Origin: Scatomorpha merdavium
GTDB taxonomy: Bacteria; Bacillota; Clostridia; Oscillospirales; Oscillospiraceae
DNA length: 9,457 nucleotides
Reading direction: 5' to 3'
Assembly: GCA_018711415.1 (NCBI GenBank)
Contig: DVIJ01000021.1
Span: forward strand, 1 to 9,457
Positions within the stretch are counted from its first letter, which is position 1; every line of letters starts with the position of its first letter. The position numbers were made by a program, and so were the translations under genes. Shown here one piece after another: positions 1 through 9,254 of this stretch. Under the pieces are notes generated by a model. That model ran no database searches. It was not told the DNA's origin and worked only from the letters and a program-made list of their open reading frames with translations.

Positions 1-2849
<2,849 letters not shown>

Positions 2850-2870
2850 TACCATAGCATAAACCCCAAA

Positions 2871-2903
2871 CACCCCCGGGCCTGGCTCGGGGGTGATTTT
2901 TTT
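2871..2903 (+). terminator. Intrinsic terminator of rpoC
   Basis: An 8-bp perfect stem, CACCCCCG/CGGGGGTG, can be extended to 11 bp through one G-U pair, leaving a 3-nt loop. It spans 2871-2895 and is followed by A and seven T residues (2897-2903). It lies 21 bases after the rpoC stop codon. It should end the rpoBC transcript and separate it from the sigma-factor gene that follows. Confidence 0.93.
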
Positions 2904-2941
2904 CGTGGGATTTCTCCCGCTCCGGCGTATATATAAACGAG

Positions 2942-2949
2942 GGAGGTGG
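2942..2949 (+). promoter_or_regulatory. Ribosome binding site that decides the sigma-factor start
   Basis: GGAGGTGG is a near-perfect Shine-Dalgarno sequence. The GTG at 2946 lies inside it and so cannot be the start it serves. The TTG at 2955 is 8 bases after GGAGG, an ideal distance, while the ATG at 2964 is 17 bases away and too far. This favours TTG at 2955. Confidence 0.7.
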
Positions 2950-2954
2950 ACCGC

Positions 2955-3455
2955 TTGCTAAGCATGGAGGAACTGGTCGAAAAACACTCGGGCCTGCTCG
3001 AATACGTCGCCCGGGGCATATTGCAGGACCAGAGCCTCGTCGAGGACTGCATATCCCGTGTCTGGCTGCGCGCCGTGGAACGGCAGGACAGCTACGACCC
3101 GGAGCGCGGCGCGGTGTCCACCTGGCTCGCCGCCCTCTGCCGGAGCACGGCCCTGGACTGCCTGCGCGAGCAGCGCCGCCGCCAGAGCTCCGCCCCAGAG
3201 ACGCTGTCGGAGGCCCTGGCCGACGACTCGCCCGAGCCCGAGGAGCTGCTGCTCAGGCGCGAGCGCGCGGAAAGGCTCCGGCAGGCGCTCGCCCAGTTGG
3301 GTGAGGCCGACCGGCGGCTCTTCTACCGAAAATACTACTATCTCCAGTCCACCGCCCAGCTGGCGGCGGAACTGGGGACAACCGAACGGGCCGTTGAGGG
3401 ACGGCTCTACCGGATAAAAAAGCGCCTGCGCAGCCTGCTGGGAGGTGAGCTCTGA
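2955..3455 (+). CDS. ECF-type RNA polymerase sigma factor (sigma-70 family)
   Basis: This is a small alternative sigma factor of about 166 residues, the usual size for the ECF group, which redirects RNA polymerase to a limited regulon. Residues of about 5-75 look like sigma region 2: a helix with the SLVEDCISRVWLRA pattern (core binding), then a stretch with STWLAALCRSTALDCLREQ and a basic RRR (-10 recognition). After an acidic linker (ADDSPEPEE), residues of about 100-160 form region 4, with a helix-turn-helix STAQLAAELGTTERAVEGRL and a basic tail RIKKRLR for -35 recognition. There is no region 1.1 or region 3. TTG at 2955 is chosen as start from the ribosome-site spacing; GTG 2946 and ATG 2964 are in-frame alternatives. 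The TGA stop shares one base with the ATG of the next gene (TGATG), so the two are probably translationally coupled, as is common for an ECF sigma and its regulator. The signal and the regulon are unknown. Confidence 0.9.
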   Translation: MLSMEELVEKHSGLLEYVARGILQDQSLVEDCISRVWLRAVERQDSYDPERGAVSTWLAALCRSTALDCLREQRRRQSSAPETLSEALADDSPEPEELLLRRERAERLRQALAQLGEADRRLFYRKYYYLQSTAQLAAELGTTERAVEGRLYRIKKRLRSLLGGEL

Positions 3456-4894
3456 TGGATGATCGCAAATATGAGCTCCTGCTGGCCGAGACCGCCGCGG
3501 AGCTGCCGCCCGTGGACTCGGAGCTGTCCGAACCCTGGAGCCACGCCATGCGCCTCATCCTCTGGGGCCTGGCGCTCGTGACCTTCCGGCTGGGGCTGCT
3601 CGGCCTCCAATACATCCTGCCCTGCGTCGGCTCCGTGCTCGTGTTCCTCGGCTTCCGCAGCCTGAGACGCAGCGCGCGCGGCTTTGCCATCGCCTATGCG
3701 GCCTCGGTGGTCCAGCTCGTCATGCACGCGCTCGGCACCGCCGCGGACGCGGTCCGCCCAGAATACTTCGGCTCGCTGGGCTATTTCTTCTTCGCGGCGT
3801 ACATCGCGCTGGACTTTACGCTCCTGCTGGGCCTGCGCTCCGGCATCCGCTCGGCCTTTTCCGCGACGCCGGGCAAGGCGCCGCGCGACCTGGCGCTCCT
3901 GGCCGTCGCCGCCTACGCCGGAGTCGTGGCTCTCGCGCTGCTTGAAACGCTCGCCCCGGCTCAGAGTCCCGTCTGGCACAACGTCCGCGCCTTCGCAGCC
4001 ATGGCGCTCTATATCGCGCTGCTGGTGCTGCTGCGCCGTCAGGGCCGCGCGCTGGCGGGCCGGGGATACCATATAACGCCCGCGCCCGTGCATCTCAGGT
4101 CATGGGTCGTGTTCGCGCTCTACGCGCTGGCACTCGCCGCGCTGCTCGTACCCGCGCTGTTTCTGGGGCCGAGGCTGGAGTGCGCCGAGGCGGAGCCCTT
4201 CGAGACTGCCGAAACCGCGCAGGCGCGCGCCGGGCTGGCGGAGCTGGGTATGCCGGAGTGGCTGGCCGGCTCGCTGACGGAGCCCGAGCTCGCGCTCTGC
4301 GAGGGCGCGGCCCAGGTTCGCGCCGTGGTGACGGACGAGAACATCGCAGAGGTTCCGGAAGCCGAGCGCCTGGAGTTTGGCGTCTGGGCCGTGTATCTGG
4401 CGGACGGGCGGACGCGCTTTTACGCGGCATTCCGCTGGCTGGAGCCGCCTCGCTTCAATCTGCGGGAGGCGCTGCGTGCGGCTCCGGACGGCAACAACGC
4501 CGTCACGGATTTTGCGGCCTGCCTGGTATACTCGGAGGACGGCGCGGAGCTCGCCGCTCCGCTGGAGCCGAGCCTGGGCGGCGGACTGACCGCCGAAGAG
4601 CTGGACGAATTCGGCCTCTGGTGGAACGAGCACGTGCTGGAGCGCCTGGGACACACGCAGTATGAGCCCTATGTGGAGTTTTCTATCCCCCTCGGCGCGG
4701 AGAACGTGCGCGGCTGGCTGGCCTTCACCTACGACGCCGGGGCCGAGCGCGAGGGCACGGGCTCGGTGTTCGGCAACGCGACATATTACCGCCAGAACAC
4801 CCCGTGCTATCCGTATGTCGATATGGTCGATACCTTCTCCTCCTTCTTCTTCGGCAGCCGGAGCTTTCTGCGCAGCGTACACTATGTCATCTGA
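3455..4894 (+). CDS. Polytopic membrane protein with C-terminal extracytoplasmic domain; putative anti-sigma/sensor partner of the ECF sigma factor
   Basis: I do not recognise a named family with certainty. The 479-residue protein begins with a short hydrophilic, acidic segment (residues 1-28) that should face the cytoplasm. About seven hydrophobic segments follow, near residues 32-48, 52-68, 77-93, 108-127, 147-165, 178-194 and 216-238. The last 240 residues are soluble, rich in Glu, Trp and Tyr, and probably lie outside the membrane. No HxxxCxxC zinc anti-sigma motif and no enzyme motif is visible. The gene overlaps the sigma gene by one base and has its own ribosome site (GGAGGTGAG, 3441-3449). 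By analogy with other ECF operons, it may bind the sigma factor through its cytoplasmic N-terminus and sense an envelope signal through the C-terminal domain; this rests on gene context only. It could instead be a target of the sigma factor. The coding call is secure: the frame is long, has a good ribosome site and ends just before a terminator. Confidence 0.88.
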   Translation: MDDRKYELLLAETAAELPPVDSELSEPWSHAMRLILWGLALVTFRLGLLGLQYILPCVGSVLVFLGFRSLRRSARGFAIAYAASVVQLVMHALGTAADAVRPEYFGSLGYFFFAAYIALDFTLLLGLRSGIRSAFSATPGKAPRDLALLAVAAYAGVVALALLETLAPAQSPVWHNVRAFAAMALYIALLVLLRRQGRALAGRGYHITPAPVHLRSWVVFALYALALAALLVPALFLGPRLECAEAEPFETAETAQARAGLAELGMPEWLAGSLTEPELALCEGAAQVRAVVTDENIAEVPEAERLEFGVWAVYLADGRTRFYAAFRWLEPPRFNLREALRAAPDGNNAVTDFAACLVYSEDGAELAAPLEPSLGGGLTAEELDEFGLWWNEHVLERLGHTQYEPYVEFSIPLGAENVRGWLAFTYDAGAEREGTGSVFGNATYYRQNTPCYPYVDMVDTFSSFFFGSRSFLRSVHYVI

Positions 4895-4909
4895 ATCACG
4901 GCGCAAAAC

Positions 4910-4942
4910 AAAACCGTGGCCCTTTTGGGGCCACGGTTTTTT
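4910..4942. terminator. Bidirectional intrinsic terminator between convergent operons
   Basis: A perfect 13-bp inverted repeat (AAAACCGTGGCCC / GGGCCACGGTTTT) with a 5-nt loop lies between the stop codon of the plus-strand membrane protein (4894) and the stop of the minus-strand ferredoxin gene (4958). On the plus strand it ends in six T residues. On the minus strand the A-rich flank reads TTTTGTTTT. It should work in both directions and shield each unit from the other. Confidence 0.92.
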
Positions 4943-4957
4943 CAATGGCTTTTTGGT

Positions 4958-5575
4958 TTACATAATAATGCACTTCTTGGGGCAGACGTCGTGGCAGGTG
5001 CCGCAGGCGATGCACTTGTCCTCGTCGAGGGTCCAAGTCTTGGCCGCGCGGTCCACGGTGAGCGCGCCGGCGGGGCATTTCTTGGCACAGAGCGTGCAGT
5101 AGACGCACTTTGCCGGGTCGTTGACGGGCAGGCCGTCGTCTCGGGGCTTGGGACCCTCGGCGGCGGGTTCAGCCGTCTCGCCGCAGGCGGCGGGCGGGGC
5201 CTTCTTCACCGGCTTCTTCTTGAGGTAGGTGCCGGTGACGACCAGGTCGTCCTCGCAGCGCGCGACCATGTGGTAATCCTGCGTCAGCTCGATGGCGTGC
5301 TTCACGCAGAAGTCCGCACAGGTGTTGCAGAAGGTGCAGGAGCCGAGGAAGAACTTGCGCGTTATGAGCTGGCCCTCCTCCGTCTCGACCGAGGTGGTGG
5401 AGATCGCGCCGCCCGCGCAGACGCGCTCGCACATGCCGCAGCTTATGCACTTGTCCGCGTGGAACACTATCCTGCCCCTATATCCTACGGGCGCCTCCTT
5501 CGGCACGAAGGGGTAGCCCTCGGTGCTGGGCTTGGAAAAGAGCTGGGTAACGGCCTCTCTCAGAAACGGGATCAT
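4958..5575 (-). CDS. NuoI/EchF/MbhN-like ferredoxin subunit with four [4Fe-4S] motifs
   Basis: This 205-residue iron-sulfur protein is probably the electron-input subunit of a membrane-bound, ferredoxin-linked complex. Four classic CxxCxxCxxxC motifs are visible: Cys43/46/49/53, Cys80/83/86/90, Cys157/160/163/167 and Cys188/191/194/198. The first pair matches the NuoI/EchF core, although the residue after the fourth Cys is Ala or Val instead of the usual Pro. The second pair follows a Lys/Pro/Ala-rich linker (about residues 119-150) and forms a separate bacterial 2[4Fe-4S] ferredoxin-like domain. Typical NuoI, EchF and MbhN subunits carry only two clusters, so this looks like a fusion. There is no signal peptide or membrane segment, so it should be a peripheral cytoplasmic subunit. 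The ATG overlaps the stop of the NuoB-like gene by four bases (ATGA). It is the last gene of the operon, followed by the terminator at 4910-4942. Confidence 0.93.
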   Translation of the reverse strand: MIPFLREAVTQLFSKPSTEGYPFVPKEAPVGYRGRIVFHADKCISCGMCERVCAGGAISTTSVETEEGQLITRKFFLGSCTFCNTCADFCVKHAIELTQDYHMVARCEDDLVVTGTYLKKKPVKKAPPAACGETAEPAAEGPKPRDDGLPVNDPAKCVYCTLCAKKCPAGALTVDRAAKTWTLDEDKCIACGTCHDVCPKKCIIM

Positions 5576-6015
5576 TCCTTGGCCCCCCTTTTCTCCTTGA
5601 GTATCTGCGTCGCAAGAGCCAGGCCGTCTATGATGGCCTCCGGCTTAGGCGCGCAGCCCGCTATCGACACGTCGATATCCACATACTTATCCAGCGGTCC
5701 CACGACGGAATAGCTGCCCTTGAACACGTTGCAGGACCTCGGACAGCTGCCCAGCGTCACGATGACCTTCGGGTCCGGGACCTGCTCTATCGTCCGGATG
5801 ACCCTGTCCTTCGACTGCGCGGTGATGGGGCCGGACACCACTACGATGTCCGCATGCCTCGGCGTGCCGGCCAGCTTGAAGCCCAGGCGCTCCGCGTCGT
5901 ATCTCGGCGTAAGCACAGCCACGAGCTCTATGTCACAGCCGTTGCAGCTGCCCGCGTTGATGTGGAACAGCCAGGGCGATTTGGCTGCGGAATTGTCTAT
6001 GATCTTTTTGAACAT
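5572..6015 (-). CDS. NuoB/EchC/MbhJ-like small subunit (complex I / group 4 hydrogenase superfamily)
   Basis: This 147-residue subunit should hold the proximal [4Fe-4S] cluster that passes electrons to the catalytic site of a hydrogenase- or complex I-like enzyme. The cluster ligands expected for the group 4 hydrogenase type are present: Cys24 and Cys27 in GSCNGCDIE, Cys91 in TLGSCPRS and Cys121 in GCAPKPEAI. The CNGCD form, rather than the adjacent CC pair of true complex I NuoB, places it with the Ech/Mbh/Mbx branch. Cys121 is followed by Ala where Pro is usual. The length is normal for EchC/MbhJ. The start ATG at 6015 lies seven bases after a perfect TAAGGAGG ribosome site. The gene overlaps the NuoI-like gene directly, leaving no room for the NuoC- and NuoD-like genes that normally sit between them in mbx/ech operons. 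Confidence 0.94.
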   Translation of the reverse strand: MFKKIIDNSAAKSPWLFHINAGSCNGCDIELVAVLTPRYDAERLGFKLAGTPRHADIVVVSGPITAQSKDRVIRTIEQVPDPKVIVTLGSCPRSCNVFKGSYSVVGPLDKYVDIDVSIAGCAPKPEAIIDGLALATQILKEKRGAKE

Positions 6016-6022
6016 CCTTCCG

Positions 6023-6030
6023 CCTCCTTA
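6023..6030 (-). promoter_or_regulatory. Ribosome binding site containing the stop codon of the NuoH-like gene
   Basis: On the minus strand the bases read TAAGGAGG: the TAA stop of the NuoH-like gene is the first part of a full-length Shine-Dalgarno sequence for the NuoB-like gene, whose ATG is seven bases on. A ribosome ending on NuoH is already at the NuoB initiation site, so the two should be made in matched amounts. Confidence 0.85.
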
Positions 6031-6975
6031 TACATACCACACGAGGATGAGGCTCACGAGCGCCAGCCCGCTGACCACCGTCCAGAAGAACTTGAACACC
6101 TGCTCCACGCGAAGCCTCGCCATGACCGCATGGGTCAGCGTCATGCTGACCACCGTCACGATCGTGCAGAAGCAGAGCGCGATGATGACGTCCAGCCACA
6201 GCATCCCCGTCGTCACTCCGCCGAGGAAGAGCGCCGTGAAGAGCGCCGTCATTATGAACATCTTGATGCAGTGCGAGAGCTTGAACACAGCCAGCGGAGC
6301 GCCGCTGTATTCGACCAGCGGACCTTCGCAGATCTCGGTCTCCGCCTCGCCCACATCAAAGGGGTGCGCGCCCACCTCGCAGGGGATGACCAGCAGCATT
6401 GCCACGGCCGCCGGGATGAGCCGCCAGTCCAGCAGGAAGGGGCCGCTCAGGCTCTGTATGACCGTTATCTGCTCCAGCGAGAAGGTCGTGTAGCCGAAGC
6501 CCGCCGCCCGGCCCACGGCCAGGAGCACAAGGATGAGCGGCAGCTCGTAGCTCATTATCGTCACCATCGACCTCGAAACGCCGACGCCCGCAAAGGGCGA
6601 GCCCGACGCCGAGCCGCCGAAGATGATCGCCAGGGAGGGTATCGCCAGCAGGTACAGGATAACCACCGTATCCGCCACGCCGCCAAAGGCCTGCAGGCCG
6701 CCTATCGGTATGAACAGCGCCGTCACTACCAGGCTTACGAGCCCTACATACGGGGCGGCCAGGAAGGTCAGCTTCGCCGCGCCCGCCGGGATGATGGTCT
6801 CCTTGCCCAGCAGCTTGAAAAAGTCATAGGTCGGCTGCAAAACGGGAGGCCCGATTCGCTTCTGCATCCGGGCGAGGAGCTTCCTGTCTATGCCCGCGAG
6901 CCAGAGCCCAAACACGGTGGCGAACAGAAGGCCGGGGAATATGAGGATATAGACTGCTTTTATCAGTATTTCCAT
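6028..6975 (-). CDS. NuoH/EchB/MbhM-like integral membrane subunit
   Basis: This 315-residue, strongly hydrophobic protein has about eight membrane segments and is the membrane anchor that joins the electron-transfer arm to the ion pumps in complex I and group 4 hydrogenases. The family signatures are clear: a basic loop near residues 31-60 with RKLLARMQKRIGPP and QPTYDFFKLLGKE, and the loop near residues 204-225 with HPFDVGEAETEICEGPLVEYSG. These carry the Asp and Glu residues (Asp207, Glu210, Glu212, Glu214, Glu217, Glu223) thought to link redox change to proton or ion movement. The length fits EchB, HycD and MbhM. The ATG at 6975 follows a G-rich ribosome site (AGGGGGTGG). The gene lies between the MrpD-like and NuoB-like genes, the same place as MbxM in archaeal mbx clusters. 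The electron partner, a hydrogenase or another large subunit, cannot be told from this gene. Confidence 0.95.
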   Translation of the reverse strand: MEILIKAVYILIFPGLLFATVFGLWLAGIDRKLLARMQKRIGPPVLQPTYDFFKLLGKETIIPAGAAKLTFLAAPYVGLVSLVVTALFIPIGGLQAFGGVADTVVILYLLAIPSLAIIFGGSASGSPFAGVGVSRSMVTIMSYELPLILVLLAVGRAAGFGYTTFSLEQITVIQSLSGPFLLDWRLIPAAVAMLLVIPCEVGAHPFDVGEAETEICEGPLVEYSGAPLAVFKLSHCIKMFIMTALFTALFLGGVTTGMLWLDVIIALCFCTIVTVVSMTLTHAVMARLRVEQVFKFFWTVVSGLALVSLILVWYV

Positions 6976-6990
6976 CTCTCGTCCACCCCC

Positions 6991-8907
6991 TTACATGAAT
7001 GCGAAGCAATACACGATTATCACCGCAAGGGCCGTGATGCCCCAGAGGACGTAATCGTTCGTCACGCCGCTGTGCGCCTTGGACATGAAGCCGAGGTAGC
7101 CGCGCAGGTTGTGCTTGAAGCCCCAGAAGAGGTCTCCGCTCGCCACGTGCGAATACTGGGCCTCCTCGCCGCCGAAGAACACGGCGTGCTTGGAGTCCGG
7201 CGCGCAGTTTACTTCACCCCTGTCGCGCTTGCCGAGTATGCTCACCAGGAACACCGCCGCCAGCACTATGACAAACAGCAGCAGCCAGTTCACCGGGTCC
7301 CATGCGCCTATGGACATCAGTCTGGGCTCGGCCAGCAGGCTCGTATCCGTGATGGTCGCCGCGGCGTAGCCCTCGCCCATCGCGGCGTCTATGTAGCCTG
7401 GGAAGTTCAGCACCGCGCCCGTCGCGGGGCCGATGACGTACTTTATCATCACGTTCGGCAGCACGCCCGTCAGTATGCACAGCGCCGCCATTATCCACAT
7501 CGGGATGCGCATCGACAGCGGCGTCTCCTTCACGTTCTCGAACTCCAGAGGCATCTGGCCGAAGAACACCGACTGCCCGACCTTGATGAACGAGGCCAGT
7601 GTCAGCACGCTCGTCACAACGCAGACGACCGTCACCAGCGCATAGCCGATGCTGCCCGTCTCCGCCGCCTTCTCGAAGGTCGCCTGATAGATCATCCACT
7701 TTGAGTAGAAGCCGTTGAAGGGCGGTATGCCGCTTATCGAAAACGCGCCTATGAGGAACAGCGCCGCCGTCTGCGGCATCTTCCGCGCGAGGCCGCCGAG
7801 CTTCTCCAGGTAGGTCGTGCCGGTGGCGTAGAGCACCGCGCCGGCCGTGAGGAACAAAAGGCCCTTGAACAGCGTATGGTTTATCGCGTGGTACAGGCCG
7901 CCCGCTATGCCCAGCGCCGTGCACAGGCCGAGGCTCGTCAGGATATAGCCTATCTGCGAGATGCTGTGGAAGGCCAGCAGGCGCTTGAAGTCGTGCTGGT
8001 TGAGCGCCATGGTCACGCATACGAACATCGACAGGCAGCCGATGAACACGAGGCCGGTCTGCATCGACGTAAGCCCCATGCTGCGGAACAGGAAGTAGCT
8101 CACCCTGATGATGCCGTACACGCCGGTCTTGGTGAACACGCCGGATATGAGCACGGACACCGAGCTGGGCGCCGCGCCGTGCGCGTCCGCGGCTATCGGG
8201 TGGAAGGGGAACATGAAGCTCTTGCAGCCGAAGCCGGTAAAGAGCAGCGCGAAGGCGAGGACCATCGTCGGGTTCATGCGCCCCGGGATGAGCGCCGAGA
8301 TCTGCGCGAGGTTCAGCGTGTGGCACTGGGCGTAGACCAGCGCCGTGCCGAGCAGCACGCAGCTCGAGCCGATGGAACCGACCACGAGGTACTTGAACGC
8401 CGCCTCGCGCGCGTTCGGGTTCCAGGTGCGGAAGGCCGTCAGGCCCACCGCCGCAAAGGTCATGACCTCGAGCATGACGTAGATGTTGAAGAGGTCGCCT
8501 GAGAGCACTATGCCCATGACGCCGCCCGCCAGCATGAGGTACAGCGTGAAATAGCCGCCGCGCGCGTCGTCCTGTTTCATGTACCTGAACGAATAGAAGC
8601 AGGAGCAGGCCACCGCTATGGCCACGAGCAGGCCGAAGAACAGGCTCAGCGCGTCAACCTCTATCGCGATGCCGATAGCGTAGCCGTTCACCGGCTCCCA
8701 GTTGCCCATCCAGTAGGTGACGATCTCGCCGTCTATCATGACGGGCTTTATGAGCAGCGCCATAAGCGTCAGCGAAATGAGCACGGACGCGCCGGCTATG
8801 ATGTTCCTGAGCGTCTCGCGCTTGCCCGCGAGCGTCACCAGGAACGCGCCGACAAAGAGCGTCATTATGGCGAGCACGGGGAAGTGCATATACACATCGT
8901 ATGTCAT
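6991..8907 (-). CDS. MrpD/NuoN/NuoL-like proton-conducting antiporter subunit with long C-terminal extension
   Basis: This large 638-residue membrane protein belongs to the proton-conducting transporter family shared by Mrp antiporters, complex I and membrane-bound hydrogenases. The polar residues of the ion path are present: Glu147 in the TM5 segment (NIYVMLEVMT), Lys229 in TM7 (GFGCKSFMFPFHP), Lys260 in TM8 (GVFTKTGVYGI) and Lys403 in TM12 (NGFYSKWMIY). His314 and the 338-348 segment (YHAINHTLFK) are also kept. MrpD proteins usually end near 490-500 residues. This one continues for about 140 more, with a soluble loop, a membrane segment near 541-558, a hydrophilic stretch and a last membrane helix near 618-636. 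This recalls the longer NuoL and HycC/HyfB forms. The ATG overlaps the MrpC-like stop by four bases and has a GGAGG site at 8916-8920. It is expected to pump Na+ or H+. Confidence 0.95.
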   Translation of the reverse strand: MTYDVYMHFPVLAIMTLFVGAFLVTLAGKRETLRNIIAGASVLISLTLMALLIKPVMIDGEIVTYWMGNWEPVNGYAIGIAIEVDALSLFFGLLVAIAVACSCFYSFRYMKQDDARGGYFTLYLMLAGGVMGIVLSGDLFNIYVMLEVMTFAAVGLTAFRTWNPNAREAAFKYLVVGSIGSSCVLLGTALVYAQCHTLNLAQISALIPGRMNPTMVLAFALLFTGFGCKSFMFPFHPIAADAHGAAPSSVSVLISGVFTKTGVYGIIRVSYFLFRSMGLTSMQTGLVFIGCLSMFVCVTMALNQHDFKRLLAFHSISQIGYILTSLGLCTALGIAGGLYHAINHTLFKGLLFLTAGAVLYATGTTYLEKLGGLARKMPQTAALFLIGAFSISGIPPFNGFYSKWMIYQATFEKAAETGSIGYALVTVVCVVTSVLTLASFIKVGQSVFFGQMPLEFENVKETPLSMRIPMWIMAALCILTGVLPNVMIKYVIGPATGAVLNFPGYIDAAMGEGYAAATITDTSLLAEPRLMSIGAWDPVNWLLLFVIVLAAVFLVSILGKRDRGEVNCAPDSKHAVFFGGEEAQYSHVASGDLFWGFKHNLRGYLGFMSKAHSGVTNDYVLWGITALAVIIVYCFAFM

Positions 8908-9254
8908 CCGTGCAGCCTCCTTATCTCATGCGCGTCGAGCGTGCCGTATTCCTTATACAGCCGCACGCAGAGCGCCAGGGCCATCGCCGTCACGCAGGCG
9001 CCGATGACTATGCTCGTCAGCGTCAGCGCCTGGGGGATGGGGTCCACGAAGTACATTCCGCTCGTCAGCTCCCCAAAGGTATATATCGGCGCGGTGCCGC
9101 CTTCGTTGAAGCCTATCGAGACTATCATGAGGTTCAGGCCGTAGTCCACAAGGCCCATGCCGACGACTATCTTGATGATGTCCCGCTTCATGGCCATTGC
9201 GTAAAAGCCGATGACTACCAGGGCTACCGCTCCGATGTAGTTTGCCAGCATCAT
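8904..9254 (-). CDS. MrpC/MnhC/NuoK-like antiporter subunit
   Basis: This 116-residue protein has three membrane helices (about residues 5-22, 27-48 and 77-98) and belongs to the MrpC/NuoK family. The segment DPIPQALTLTSIVIGA at residues 71-86 is the signature of MrpC, as opposed to NuoK of complex I, whose conserved TM3 Glu is missing here. A buried acidic residue, Asp37, lies in TM2 about one turn from the position of the NuoK Glu36. The gene starts ATGATG at 9254 or 9251; the first is chosen because it makes an ATGA overlap with the previous gene and lies about eight bases after a G-rich ribosome site (AAGGGGGG, 9263-9270). It forms part of the ion-translocating Mrp module with its MrpB-like and MrpD-like neighbours. 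Confidence 0.94.
   Translation of the reverse strand: MMLANYIGAVALVVIGFYAMAMKRDIIKIVVGMGLVDYGLNLMIVSIGFNEGGTAPIYTFGELTSGMYFVDPIPQALTLTSIVIGACVTAMALALCVRLYKEYGTLDAHEIRRLHG

Noticed and set aside
2928..2936. TATATATAA as a standard sigma-A promoter for the sigma-factor gene
   Set aside because: No TTGACA-like -35 lies at a proper distance, and the implied start would leave almost no leader before the ribosome site. It is kept only as a low-interest observation, not as a promoter feature.
3407..4945. Two long minus-strand open frames (228 and 281 codons) opposite the polytopic membrane protein
   Set aside because: Their products are Arg/Gly/Gln-rich without hydrophobic or domain structure. The plus-strand frame has a ribosome site, membrane helices and a following terminator.
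5560..5590. A remnant of NuoC or NuoD genes at the NuoB/NuoI junction
   Set aside because: The stop and start codons overlap in ATGA, and both proteins have complete ends, so there is no leftover sequence that could represent a deleted gene.
4916..5713. A 265-codon plus-strand open frame across the terminator and the ferredoxin gene
   Set aside because: It starts inside the terminator hairpin and runs opposite a gene with four clear [4Fe-4S] motifs; the product is low-complexity Gly/Ala/Arg.
5572..6015. Assignment of the NuoB-like gene to true respiratory complex I (NADH dehydrogenase)
   Set aside because: The CNGCD cluster motif, lack of the adjacent CC pair, the four-cluster NuoI-like partner and the Mrp-type B-C-D neighbours fit the Ech/Mbh/Mbx branch better. 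No NADH-binding subunit is visible.
5854..7704. A 616-codon open frame on the plus strand, antisense to the NuoB-like, NuoH-like and MrpD-like genes
   Set aside because: Its product is dominated by His, Arg, Ala and Gln with no domain pattern, it has no clear ribosome site, and the opposite strand encodes well-recognised proteins over its whole length. It is an artefact of GC-rich codon bias.
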